From Kineosporia rhizophila (lineage in GTDB: Bacteria; Actinomycetota; Actinomycetes; Actinomycetales; Kineosporiaceae): 64,000 bases of DNA. Numbering within the stretch: the stretch's first letter is position 1; every line of letters begins with the position of its first letter. The notes under the pieces are model-generated. The model ran no database searches. It had not been told where the DNA came from and saw nothing but the letters and a program-made list of their open reading frames with translations. Position numbers and translations under genes: made by a program. The DNA is taken from positions 434,001 to 498,000 of the forward strand of contig NZ_JAJSOH010000002.1 in assembly GCF_021277265.1 (NCBI RefSeq), given 5' to 3'. Positions 14,910 through 23,437 of this stretch are shown piece after piece.

Positions 14910-17243
14910 TCAGTCGCTGGAGGCACTCAGCTTCACCTTCACGTCCTTCTCGCCGCCGCCACCGCGGCGGATGGTCAGGGTGACCTCGTCGCCCGGCTTC
15001 TCGGCGCGGATGGCGACGATCAGCTCGTCCGGCGCGGTGACCGGACGGCCGTTGAACTTGGTGATCACGTCGCCCGGCTCGATCCCGGCCGCGTCGGCGG
15101 GCCCGCCCGGAGTGACCGGCTCCTGGCCGTTCTGCGCCTTCGAGCTGACCAGGACTCCCTCACCGGTGTAGGTGGAGTCGAGGGTGACGCCGATGATCGG
15201 GTGGTCGGCCTTGCCGGTCCGGATCAGTTGCTCGGCGGTGCGCTGGGCCTGGTTGCTGGGGATCGCGAAGCCCAGGCCGATGCTGCCGCCGGTGGTGTCG
15301 GTGGTGCCCGGGACCCGGGCGATGGCCGAGTTGACCGCGATCACGTGACCGGCCGCGTTGACCAGCGGGCCGCCGGAGTTACCGGGGTTGATCGCCGCGT
15401 CGGTCTGGATGGCGTTGATGAACGCCGGGCTGTCGCCCTCACCGGCGGCGACCGGCCGGTTGAGCGCGCTCACGATGCCGGTGGTGACGGTGCCGGTGAG
15501 ACCGAGCGGGGCGCCGATGGCCACCACCGGATCGCCGACCTGGACCTCGTCGGAGTCGCCGAAGCGCAGCTCCCGCAGGCCCTTGGCGCGTACCTTGACC
15601 ACGGCCAGGTCGTAGGAGGCGTCGGCGCCGACCAGGGTGCCCTTGGCCTGGGTACCGTCCTGGAAGACGACCTGGATGGTGGGGTCGTCGGAACCGGCCC
15701 CGCCCTCACCGGAGACCACGTGGTTGTTGGTGAGGATGTAGCCGTTCTCGGCGTCGATCACGAAACCGGAGCCGGTGCCCTGGGACTGGCCGGCCACGAC
15801 CTCGAGCGAGACCACGCTGGGGGTGACCGCCGAGGCTACCCCGGTGACCTCGCCCGCGGTCTGCTCGCGGTTGTCGCGGACCGGCTCGGGCAGGGAGACC
15901 GTGGGGGCGCGGCCGTCGGAGTCGACCACGTCGTCGTAGAGCGCGCTCCCCCCGAAACCACCGAGCACACCGGCCAGCAGGCCGACGCCGAGAGCGGCGG
16001 CGACCAGCGAGGCCCGGCCCGAGGTGCGGCCGTTGGGACGGCCGTGCGGCGCGGACGACGGCGGGCTCCAGGCCGGCGGGAAACCGGGGACGAACGGTTG
16101 GCCGTTGCCCCCGCCCTGGTTCGGGTGCTGGGCCGAGCCGTACGGGACCGGGCCGGTGGTGTTGCCGGCGCCGCTGGTGCCCCCACTGCTGTTGTTGGCG
16201 CCGCTGTTGTTGGTGCTGAACGGGCCCGGGGCCGGGTAGGGAGCGCCGACCTGGCCTGGAGCCTGGCTGGGTGCCTGGTGGGGGTTCTGGGCGTTGGCCT
16301 GCGGACGCGTGTCGCCCAGATCCGCCGTCCACGAACCGGTGGAGGAACCGCTGGGCGAGGACCAGCCACTCTGGGACGGCTGAGCCGCACCGGGGTAGGC
16401 GCTCTGCTGACCGGTGGGGACGGGCGGGGTGGGGTAGCCGCCGTACTGCTGGCCCGCCTGACTCTGCTGGCCCGCCTGACTCTGCTGCCCCGCCCGACTC
16501 TGCTGCCCCGCCTGACTTTGCTGGCCCGCCTGGCCGGTCGAGCCCTGCTGGCTCTGTCCGCTCTGGCCCTGACCGGTCGAGCTCTGTCCGGCCTGCGACT
16601 GACTCGTCGGGCCCTGGCCGCTCTGGCCCTGACCGCTCTGGCCCTGACCCGTCAGCCCTTGCTGCTCGGCCTGGGCTGCCTGCCCGTAACCCGTCTGTCC
16701 GTAGCTCGGCTGGCTCTGCCCCTGGCCATAACCGTTCTGGCCGTAACCGCTCTGCCCCTGCCCGTACGCCGAGCTCTGCCCGTACGCGCCATGGCCTCCC
16801 TGGCCGTAACCGCTCTGGCCCTGGCTATATCCGCTCTGCCCCTGGCCGCCGCGACCGTAGCCGCTCTGGGTCTGTGCACTCTGGCCGAACTGGCTCTGGG
16901 TGGGCTGACCCTGGTCACCGGCGCGGGGCGGGTAGGCCGGCCACACGGGTGCGGCGACCGACTGACCCGCGGAGGGCTGGGCCTGCTGGGCGGGCTGCTG
17001 GGACGCGGATGTGGACTGCTGCTGAGCGTGCTGCGGGGAGCGCCCGGCCGCAGCCTGCGCCTCGTGACCCGCGTTCTGACCCGCCGCACCGAACTGGCCC
17101 GGCCCGGCGTTACCGGTCGCGGGACGCTCTGCCGTCGCGTCGTTCCGGTCCGCTTCGCGTCCTGCCCCGGGCTCCGGCGCATCTGCGCGAGGGGCCCAGT
17201 AGACCTGCTCGTCCTTCTTCGACGGCTGGTCCTCGTCAGTCAT
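14910..17243 (-). CDS. htrA: HtrA/DegP-type membrane-anchored serine protease with PDZ domain
   Basis: A 777-residue envelope protease. ATG 17243 has GAGGAG 6 nt upstream. Residues 1 to about 400 are a Gln/Gly/Ser/Tyr-rich, repetitive cytoplasmic region (GYGQ, AGQQSQ and GQSGQ units). A membrane segment at about 408-430 (ASLVAAALGVGLLAGVLGGFGG) follows. The trypsin-like domain has a complete triad: H508 in NNHVV, D545 in YDLAVV and S623 in GNSGGPL. A PDZ domain ends the protein. The family degrades or refolds damaged secreted proteins. The position next to sigE/rseA fits the envelope stress response, but the 220-bp gap upstream suggests that it also has its own promoter. Confidence 0.92.
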   Translation of the reverse strand: MTDEDQPSKKDEQVYWAPRADAPEPGAGREADRNDATAERPATGNAGPGQFGAAGQNAGHEAQAAAGRSPQHAQQQSTSASQQPAQQAQPSAGQSVAAPVWPAYPPRAGDQGQPTQSQFGQSAQTQSGYGRGGQGQSGYSQGQSGYGQGGHGAYGQSSAYGQGQSGYGQNGYGQGQSQPSYGQTGYGQAAQAEQQGLTGQGQSGQGQSGQGPTSQSQAGQSSTGQGQSGQSQQGSTGQAGQQSQAGQQSRAGQQSQAGQQSQAGQQYGGYPTPPVPTGQQSAYPGAAQPSQSGWSSPSGSSTGSWTADLGDTRPQANAQNPHQAPSQAPGQVGAPYPAPGPFSTNNSGANNSSGGTSGAGNTTGPVPYGSAQHPNQGGGNGQPFVPGFPPAWSPPSSAPHGRPNGRTSGRASLVAAALGVGLLAGVLGGFGGSALYDDVVDSDGRAPTVSLPEPVRDNREQTAGEVTGVASAVTPSVVSLEVVAGQSQGTGSGFVIDAENGYILTNNHVVSGEGGAGSDDPTIQVVFQDGTQAKGTLVGADASYDLAVVKVRAKGLRELRFGDSDEVQVGDPVVAIGAPLGLTGTVTTGIVSALNRPVAAGEGDSPAFINAIQTDAAINPGNSGGPLVNAAGHVIAVNSAIARVPGTTDTTGGSIGLGFAIPSNQAQRTAEQLIRTGKADHPIIGVTLDSTYTGEGVLVSSKAQNGQEPVTPGGPADAAGIEPGDVITKFNGRPVTAPDELIVAIRAEKPGDEVTLTIRRGGGGEKDVKVKLSASSD
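16440..16870 (-). repeat. low-complexity repeats in the HtrA N-terminal region
   Basis: Degenerate 9- to 18-bp units encode AGQQSQ, GQSGQ and GYGQ peptides. They are part of the htrA reading frame. Confidence 0.8.
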
Positions 17244-17466
17244 CCCTGCTCCTCGCGGGTGGTGCTCATGAGAGTGCGTCCAAGGCCGGTTCGGCCGGGC
17301 TCAACTCTGGCACGCCTACCTGAGTGCGGCGCATCGGACACCGCTTCCGGAAGAACGTGGTGACGGGCACAGCGGTGCTTCGTGCCCATTGTGCTTCGTG
17401 GTCCGGACCCGACCACTCGGCCGGGCCGGCGACCGCCGGGGGCACGACGAGATCACTCGGCCGGCC

Positions 17467-18054
17467 TCAGCGGCCGCCCAGCACCGACCAGCTGCTCTGC
17501 GAGTCCCACGGGGTGACGTCGGTGGTGGCGATGTGCCGCACGATGAAGCTGTCCACCGGGGTGACCACGTCGGCCGGGCTGAGTGCGTGGCTGGCCACAC
17601 CCCCGGCGACCCCGGCCCCGACCAGGCAGGCCGCCCCGACCAGGGTCGCGGCGACCCGGCGCTGGGGCCGGCTGAGCCCGCTGCGGCGCTGGCCGAAGGT
17701 GGAGTTGCTACGGCTGGGCGGTGCGGTGGCGGCGAAGACCCGCACGTCGTTCCGGCCGGCGGGGCGGATGCCCGCGCCGGGCGAGACGAAGGCCGGCCGG
17801 GGACTGCCGGGCACGTGCTCACGCCGGGGCGGGAGCGGACCGGCCGGGCCCCCCAGGTCGAACAGGTTGCGGAGCAGGTCGTCGCCCGGCTCCGGAACCG
17901 TCAGGCTGGCCAGACGCTGCTTCATCAGCCGCTCGACCTCGAGCGCGTCCCGGCATTCCTGACAGTCGGCGAGATGCCTGAGCGCGCGGTCGGCGGCGGC
18001 ACCCTCGAGTTCGCCGTCGACCAGCTCGCTCAGACGTCCACCGAGATGACTCAT
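17467..18054 (-). CDS. rseA: zinc-binding anti-sigma factor for SigE
   Basis: A 195-residue protein. The N-terminal anti-sigma domain has the HxxxCxxC zinc motif (H27, C31, C34: HLADCQEC). A basic linker follows, then one hydrophobic segment (about 140-165, [20 protein letters not shown]). ATG 18054 overlaps the sigE stop as ATGA, so the two are translationally coupled, as expected for a stoichiometric inhibitor. The family holds its ECF sigma factor inactive until stress changes the zinc site or triggers proteolysis. Confidence 0.87.
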   Translation of the reverse strand: MSHLGGRLSELVDGELEGAAADRALRHLADCQECRDALEVERLMKQRLASLTVPEPGDDLLRNLFDLGGPAGPLPPRREHVPGSPRPAFVSPGAGIRPAGRNDVRVFAATAPPSRSNSTFGQRRSGLSRPQRRVAATLVGAACLVGAGVAGGVASHALSPADVVTPVDSFIVRHIATTDVTPWDSQSSWSVLGGR

Positions 18055-18884
18055 TGAGCCACCTGCCCGCTGGGGGCGACGACGGTGCCCGGCGTGGTGC
18101 TGGTGGTGCTCTGGGTGAAGTCCGGGGCCGCGGGGCGCCGGTGCGCGAGCTCCTCGCGCAGCAGGGCGCGACCGCGGTGGATCCGCGAGCGCACGGTGCC
18201 CAGCTTCACGTCGAGGGTGGCGGCGATCTCCTCGTAGGACAGACCCTCGATGTCGCACAGGACGACCGCGGCCCGGAAGTCCGGCGGCAGCGCGTCGAGC
18301 GCCCGCTGGACGTCGTAGTCGAGGTTGTTGTGCTCCCAGGCCCGTTCCGGGCCGGCCTCCCGGCCGGGCAGCCGGTCGGTGACCTCGTCGGTCAGGTTGT
18401 CGAACCGGATCCGCTGCTTGCGCCGGGCCTGGTCGAGGAACAGGTTCGTGGTGATCCGGTGCAGCCAGCCCTCGAACGTGCCGGGGGTGTAGGAGGACAG
18501 CGAGCGGAAGACCCGGACGAAGACCTCCTGCGTGAGGTCCTCGGCGTCGTGCTGGTTGCCGGTCAGGCGGTAGGCCAGCCGGTAGACCCGGGCCGAGTGC
18601 TCGCGGACGATCTCGTCCCAGCTGGGCGGGGTCCAGGCCACCTCGGCGGGGGCCACCTGACCCGGGGCCACCTGGGCAGGCACGGCCTCGCGCACCACGG
18701 CGAGCGGGGCGCTGGCGGACTCTGGCGTTTTCGGCGCCTCGTGCGGCAAACCGGACCCTTCGGACGGAGCAAGGCGTGACTCACCCACGCCGCGACCCGC
18801 CCGGTCCTGCACTCGCCCACGACCGAACAGCCTCAGCGGGAACGAACCCGCAGGCATCGCGTACGCCGACACCCTGTCTCCCAT
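18051..18884 (-). CDS. sigE: ECF RNA polymerase sigma factor SigE
   Basis: A 277-residue group 4 sigma factor. An unusual N-terminal extension of about 85 residues precedes region 2 ([27 protein letters not shown]), the [16 protein letters not shown] segment, and region 4 ([27 protein letters not shown] and [16 protein letters not shown]). It directs envelope stress transcription. ATG 18884 has a poorly placed GAGG; a shorter protein from an internal ATG at about residue 10 is possible. A GGAAC-N17-CGTT promoter lies 61-86 bp upstream, implying autoregulation. The rseA gene is coupled downstream. Confidence 0.9.
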   Translation of the reverse strand: MGDRVSAYAMPAGSFPLRLFGRGRVQDRAGRGVGESRLAPSEGSGLPHEAPKTPESASAPLAVVREAVPAQVAPGQVAPAEVAWTPPSWDEIVREHSARVYRLAYRLTGNQHDAEDLTQEVFVRVFRSLSSYTPGTFEGWLHRITTNLFLDQARRKQRIRFDNLTDEVTDRLPGREAGPERAWEHNNLDYDVQRALDALPPDFRAAVVLCDIEGLSYEEIAATLDVKLGTVRSRIHRGRALLREELAHRRPAAPDFTQSTTSTTPGTVVAPSGQVAQ

Positions 18885-19348
18885 CCTCGCTCACCGTGCG
18901 GGCCTCGTGCCACTCACGTGAGCGCCTCTCGCTCAAATGGTTCCAACGCCGCACCGGTGTGCTGCGTTCCCGATCTGTGTGGTGTGACGCTTCCAGCCGA
19001 ACCCGAGAGTTACCTGGGAGTCCGGTCCGGGGTCGCTGATCTCCAGCTCCCCTTCCGGATGACCCGGGTCCCGCCCGGCCCACCACCGGGCCCACTGGGC
19101 CCCTCACCTTGCCCGCCACCTCGTCCCCCATCGTTCGACTGCCGTGACCACCCGCGTCCTCAATCCTGCGGGTCCCACCCGGACGCCACCATCAGGTCAA
19201 CCCCCGGTCCGACCCTGAGCTACCCCCGCCGCACCGGCAGTACACACGTCCCCCGAATGCGTCTCCAGAGGTACGCCGGGTGGAGCAGGTCACCCGTCTG
19301 CAGTAGATGAGCGTCCACCGGATGGAGCACTACTCTTGGGGTGCCGGA
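18885..19348. other. divergent regulatory region sigE / O-methyltransferase
   Basis: About 460 bases with no convincing gene. The sigE side contains the ECF promoter at 18945-18970. The methyltransferase side has TACTCT at 19331-19336, 12 nt before GTG 19349. The middle (19060-19260) is C-rich, and I see nothing definable in it. Confidence 0.5.
18945..18970 (-). promoter_or_regulatory. ECF-type promoter of sigE
   Basis: On the minus strand GGAAC (18970-18966), a 17-nt spacer and CGTT (18948-18945) match the ECF/SigE-type consensus of a GGAAC -35 and a CGTT -10. This would give a leader of about 55 nt before ATG 18884. Autoregulation by SigE is inferred. Confidence 0.62.
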
Positions 19349-20053
19349 GTGGAAACATCCGAGCCGGTCATACCGCTACACCGGAACCACACCGGACCAC
19401 ACCCGTCACTGGAGCCCGCGATCAAAGCCCCGACGCCCGCCAGCTGGGCCTACGCCGAGACGTTCGTCCCGGAGGACGACGTGCTGGCCCGCGCCCGCGC
19501 CCGCGCCGACGAGCTGGGGTGCATCGCGATCGCGCCGGGCGCCGGCGCCGTGCTGGGAGTGGTGGCGGCCGCGCTGCGGGCCCGGGCAGTGGTGGAGATC
19601 GGCACCGGTACCGGGGTCAGCGGCCTCTGCCTGCTGCGGGGTATGCCCGCCGACGGGGTCCTCACCACGATCGACGTGGAGGTGGAGAACCAGCGCGCGG
19701 CCCGGGAGGCGTTCGCCGAGGCCGGTATCCGCCCCAACCGCACCCGGATGATCCCCGGCCGGGCGCTGGAGGTCCTGCCCCGGCTCACCGACGGCGCCTA
19801 CGACCTGGTGCTGCTCGAGGCGGCCACGCTCGATGCCGACGAGCACCTGGAGCAGGCCGTCCGGCTGCTGCGCCCGGGCGGGATGCTGGCGGTCGACAAC
19901 GCCCTCCACCGCGACCGGGTGGCCGATCCGGCCCAGCGCGATCCGGTCACCACCGCGATCCGTGAGCTGGGCAAGTCCGTTCGCGAGCACAAGCAGCTCC
20001 TGCCGGCCCTGCTGCCCACCGGGGGCGGCCTGCTGCTGGCGGTGAAGCGCTGA
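19349..20053 (+). CDS. O-methyltransferase (SAM-dependent, class I)
   Basis: A Rossmann-fold methyltransferase of about 234 residues. Visible motifs are VVEIGTGTGVSGLCLL (SAM loop), VLTTIDVEVENQRAAREAF, and YDLVLLEAATL in place of the usual Asp-rich strand. It is divergent from sigE, the position held by a methyltransferase gene in M. tuberculosis (Rv1220c, from memory). The start is uncertain: GTG 19349 has GGGG 7 nt upstream and TACTCT at 19331, while an in-frame ATG at 19307 has no ribosome site. The substrate is unknown. Confidence 0.82.
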   Translation: METSEPVIPLHRNHTGPHPSLEPAIKAPTPASWAYAETFVPEDDVLARARARADELGCIAIAPGAGAVLGVVAAALRARAVVEIGTGTGVSGLCLLRGMPADGVLTTIDVEVENQRAAREAFAEAGIRPNRTRMIPGRALEVLPRLTDGAYDLVLLEAATLDADEHLEQAVRLLRPGGMLAVDNALHRDRVADPAQRDPVTTAIRELGKSVREHKQLLPALLPTGGGLLLAVKR

Positions 20054-20127
20054 GCGCCGGGGCGCCCGGCGACCGACGGCCGGAAACTGCCCGCAAGGAG
20101 CCGTCCGAGCAGGTCATCAGTCCGCTG

Positions 20128-20715
20128 ATGAACTCTTCCGGCTATCGCGGGGTAGACCTGGGTCAGGTCGTGGACAACGCCGCGGCCGCATCCACGCGGG
20201 ATGCTCAGAAGCAGGCGCCGCCCGCCCGCACCCCGGAACCCGAGGCTCCGGCGAACGGCGCCACGCGCCAGAATCCGCCCGAGCGAATCGATCTCACCCA
20301 GTACGACCAGGAACCCGCGCAGTACGGCAGCGACGGGCTCACCGACGAGGAACGCAGCGGCCAGTACCGCACCGGCCCGATCGACCCGAACCGCCCCACT
20401 GCACCCCGTCGGCTGATGCGCGGCGGCGAGCAGCTGAGCGTCATGGTGGGCCGGCGGCTGCTGGTCGGCATCACCTTCCTGGACGAGTCGGGCAACGTCA
20501 CCAACGCCCAGCAGTTCTGTGGGCGGGTGCTCGAGGTGGCCGACGGGGTCGTGGTGGTGGAGCGCCCAGGCGAGCCCGAGCCCGCCGTCCTGCCGGCCGA
20601 CGTGGCGGCCTACCGCAAGGCCCAGACCGGTCGCTACACCCTGCGCGACACCGGCCAGATCGTGATCGACCCGGACTTCGTGAGCACCTGGCAGGTCGCG
20701 GCCGTCGACGGCTGA
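20128..20715 (+). CDS. protein of unknown function
   Basis: A 195-residue soluble protein. The first 90 residues are disordered and rich in Pro, Gln and Asp. A C-terminal domain of about 100 residues begins at LMRGGEQLSVMVGRRLLVGITF and consists mainly of predicted beta strands (GRVLEVADGVVVVERPG), perhaps a small barrel. I do not recognise a named family. It follows the O-methyltransferase by 74 bp in the same direction and has no good ribosome site near ATG 20128, so the start is provisional. Confidence 0.65.
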   Translation: MNSSGYRGVDLGQVVDNAAAASTRDAQKQAPPARTPEPEAPANGATRQNPPERIDLTQYDQEPAQYGSDGLTDEERSGQYRTGPIDPNRPTAPRRLMRGGEQLSVMVGRRLLVGITFLDESGNVTNAQQFCGRVLEVADGVVVVERPGEPEPAVLPADVAAYRKAQTGRYTLRDTGQIVIDPDFVSTWQVAAVDG

Positions 20716-20765
20716 TCCGGTCGGGGTTCAGCGCTCGGGCTCTGCGTCTCCTGCGACGCCCGGCT

Positions 20766-22310
20766 TCAGCGCAGGCTCTCCAGCCAGCGCAGCAGCAGAC
20801 GGGTACCGAAGCCCGTGCCGCCCCGGGTGACCTCGTACTCGTCGCGGTCGGAACGGGAGGGGCCGGCGATGTCGAGGTGGGCCCAGCGGGCGCCTTCGGT
20901 GAACTCACGCAGGAAGAGGGCGGCCGTGATCGCCCCACCGCCCTTGGTGGCGGCGCCGCGCCCGGGCACGTGCCGGATGTCGGCGACCGGCGAGTCGAGC
21001 ACCGGGCGGTACTCCTCGACCAAGGGCAGGCGCCAGACCAGTTCGCCGCTGCTGGCGCCGGCCGCGGTCAGGGCTTCGGCCAGGCGGTCGGTGGCGCTGA
21101 AGAGGGCGGCGTGCCGCTTGCCGAGGCCGACCGAGGCAGCTCCGGTGAGGGTGGCGATGTCGACCAGGGCCTCGGGATCGAGGTTGCGCACCGCGTAGCC
21201 CAGGCCGTCGGCCAGGACCATGCGGCCCTCGGCGTCGGTGTTGAGGATCTCCACCGTCTTGCCGCCGTAGGTGGTGACCACGTCACCCGGCCGGTAGGAA
21301 CTGGCACCGAAGGCGTTCTCGGCCAGCGGCAGCAGACCGGTCACCGGGCGGCGGACGCCGACCTCGGGACAGGCCAGCAGGGTGGCCAGCACCGCGGCGG
21401 CGCCGGACATGTCGGTCTTCATCGGGACCATCGACTCGCGCGGCTTGATCGACAGGCCGCCGGTGTCGTAGGTGATGCCCTTGCCCACCAGCACGACCGG
21501 CCGGCGGGCCCGGACCCCTTCGGGCCGGTAGTCGATGCGGACGAACCGCGGTGGCGTGGCGGAGCCGGAACCGACCGCCAAGAGACCGCCGAAACCCTCC
21601 TCGGCCAGCCGCGCCTCGTCCCAGATCCGGACCTCGAGGCCTGCGGCGGCCCCGAGCTCGGCGGCCTGGGCAGCGAACCAGGCCGGGTTCTTCAGGTTGG
21701 ACGGTGTCTCGGCCAGATCGCGGGCGAGCACGGTGGCCCGGGCGTGCGCCCGGCCCCGGTCGAGACCCGCCTCCGGGTGCTTGCCCACCAGGGTCACCTG
21801 GGCCGCGGGAGACGATTCCGCCCGCGACTTCAGCCCGGCGCTGGGTGGGGTGTAGGCCCCGAGGACGATGCCCTCGACCACGGCGCGAGCACCCTCTGCC
21901 GATGAGCCGTCACCAAGAGTGGTCATCACATGACGACGGCCGCGGGCCGCGCGCCCGAGAGCAGCGGCGGCCCGGCGTAGATCCTGCGGAGTACCGGCCC
22001 CGATCCCGACGAGCACGAACCGCCCGGGAAGCCCGGAGGGAGCCATCACCGGCACCCGGACGATCTCGCCCGCACTGCCCTTCACCCGCTCGGCCGCGAT
22101 CACCGCGGTCAGGTTCACCCCGTAGGCGGCGGCGACCTGATCGCCGTGCCGGTCCGCGACGACCGCGTCTGCGGCCTTGCGGACCGACACTGCGACCAGG
22201 TCGGCCTCCTGCGTCCCGCGCAGTGCCGAGACGAGGGTCCCGGACCTGCTCGCGACGCTGGTCTGCGGTCCCACCCGGGGCACTACCGCTACCGGTGCCG
22301 CCGCAACCAT
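20766..22310 (-). CDS. pepA: leucyl aminopeptidase (M17 family)
   Basis: A 514-residue cytosolic di-metal exopeptidase that releases N-terminal amino acids. The C-terminal catalytic half has LVGKGITYDTGGLSIKPR (catalytic Lys and metal Asp), MKTDMSGAAAVL and the signature NTDAEGRMVLADG. ATG 22310 has GGAGG 10 nt upstream. Gene length and motifs are typical of the family. Confidence 0.93.
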   Translation of the reverse strand: MVAAAPVAVVPRVGPQTSVASRSGTLVSALRGTQEADLVAVSVRKAADAVVADRHGDQVAAAYGVNLTAVIAAERVKGSAGEIVRVPVMAPSGLPGRFVLVGIGAGTPQDLRRAAAALGRAARGRRHVMTTLGDGSSAEGARAVVEGIVLGAYTPPSAGLKSRAESSPAAQVTLVGKHPEAGLDRGRAHARATVLARDLAETPSNLKNPAWFAAQAAELGAAAGLEVRIWDEARLAEEGFGGLLAVGSGSATPPRFVRIDYRPEGVRARRPVVLVGKGITYDTGGLSIKPRESMVPMKTDMSGAAAVLATLLACPEVGVRRPVTGLLPLAENAFGASSYRPGDVVTTYGGKTVEILNTDAEGRMVLADGLGYAVRNLDPEALVDIATLTGAASVGLGKRHAALFSATDRLAEALTAAGASSGELVWRLPLVEEYRPVLDSPVADIRHVPGRGAATKGGGAITAALFLREFTEGARWAHLDIAGPSRSDRDEYEVTRGGTGFGTRLLLRWLESLR

Positions 22311-22360
22311 CTGTTCCTGACCTCCGTCGCCACGGCCGGTGGGCGCCGGCCGACTCAGTA

Positions 22361-22528
22361 CTAGTTACCTACCGCCTTGAGCGCATCGCCCAGCTCACTC
22401 GCCTCTGTGGCGGACATCTCAACCACCAGCCGGCCGCCACCTTCGAGAGGAACGCGCATGACGATGCCGCGCCCTTCCTTCGTGACCTCCAGCGGTCCGT
22501 CGCCGGTCCTCGGCTTCATGGCCGCCAT
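22361..22528 (-). CDS. DUF3117 small conserved actinobacterial protein
   Basis: A 55-residue protein starting MAAMKPRTGDGPLEVTKEGR and ending with SELGDALKAVGN. It matches the very conserved DUF3117 family of actinobacteria; its function is unknown. ATG 22528 has GGGGAG 5-6 nt upstream. The order tag then DUF3117 is also found in mycobacteria (from memory). Confidence 0.9.
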   Translation of the reverse strand: MAAMKPRTGDGPLEVTKEGRGIVMRVPLEGGGRLVVEMSATEASELGDALKAVGN

Positions 22529-22825
22529 CTGGCTCCCCTTCCTCGGCGCGACTCCTGATCATGGAATCGCTGAATGCTAGTGGGCACAACACCCGCCGCG
22601 AACCCGTGCCAGGCACGGAGCGTTACCTCGAGCATTATCCCGCTTACCGGTTCCACTACGAAACGCGGTGGCCCCCGGCGGGGTCCGCACGCCTCATTTT
22701 GCTGCCACCCCGACCTGCGATGCAGGATTGCCGCCCGAGGGGGACTGCCTTACATCAGCCGGTGCAATTGATTTTGTCATGAGCCAGGCCGTCACGGCGT
22801 CACTCGTGACCCGGTGATCACTTTT
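22529..22825. other. noncoding gap between tag and DUF3117 genes
   Basis: About 300 bases that should contain the leftward promoter of the DUF3117 gene and the end of the tag operon. A weak hairpin, GTCACG with CGTGAC around 22792-22811, lies just past the tag stop. No gene is seen. Confidence 0.4.
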
Positions 22826-23437
22826 TCATCGCGTTCCGCCTCCCGCTGCCTTCCTCGCGTGGCAGCCCTGGAAGTGATCGTTGACCAGCCCGCACGCCTG
22901 CATGGCGGCGTAGGCGGTGGTGGGCCCGACGAAGGCGAAGCCGTGCCGCTTGAGCGCCTTGGCCAGGGCGGTGGACTCGGCGGTGACGGCCGCGGCATCA
23001 GCGAGCCGACGGGGTGCCGGGGTCGGCCGGGCGGGCGCGAACGACCAGATCAGCGCATCCAGACCACCCTCGACCGTCTCCCGCACGCGCAGCACCGCAC
23101 GGGCGTTCTGCACGGCGGCGTTGACCTTGGCCCGATTCCGCACGATGCCCGGGTCGGTGAGCAGCCGTTCCACGTCGTCGCCGGTGAACGCGGCGACCTT
23201 CTCGGCGTCGAAGCCGAGGAAGGCGGACCGGAAGTTCTCGCGCTTGCGCAGGATCGTGATCCAGGCCAGGCCGGACTGGAACGCCTCCAGGGTGATCCGC
23301 TCGTACAGCGGCCCCTCACCGTGCACCGGACGGCCCCACTCAAGATCGTGGTACGCCTGGTAGTCGGCACTGGCGGCCCCCCAGAAGCAGCGCCGCAGAC
23401 CGTCCTCGCCAGTGACCAGGGCCGGGCGGTCAGCCAC
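22826..23437 (-). CDS. tag: DNA-3-methyladenine glycosylase I
   Basis: A 203-residue base excision enzyme for 3-methyladenine. Family marks are RRCFWGAASADYQAYHDLEWGRP (first zinc ligands Cys and His, and the active-site Glu), TLEAFQSGLAWITILRKRENFR, and the C-terminal second ligand pair in ACGLVNDHFQGCH. GTG 23437 is chosen because GAGGAG lies 8 nt upstream and it overlaps the preceding stop by 8 bp. Confidence 0.92.
   Translation of the reverse strand: MADRPALVTGEDGLRRCFWGAASADYQAYHDLEWGRPVHGEGPLYERITLEAFQSGLAWITILRKRENFRSAFLGFDAEKVAAFTGDDVERLLTDPGIVRNRAKVNAAVQNARAVLRVRETVEGGLDALIWSFAPARPTPAPRRLADAAAVTAESTALAKALKRHGFAFVGPTTAYAAMQACGLVNDHFQGCHARKAAGGGTR

Noticed and set aside
15201..17363. 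720-codon plus-strand frame opposite htrA
   Set aside because: Shadow of htrA; the minus frame has an intact catalytic triad and PDZ domain.
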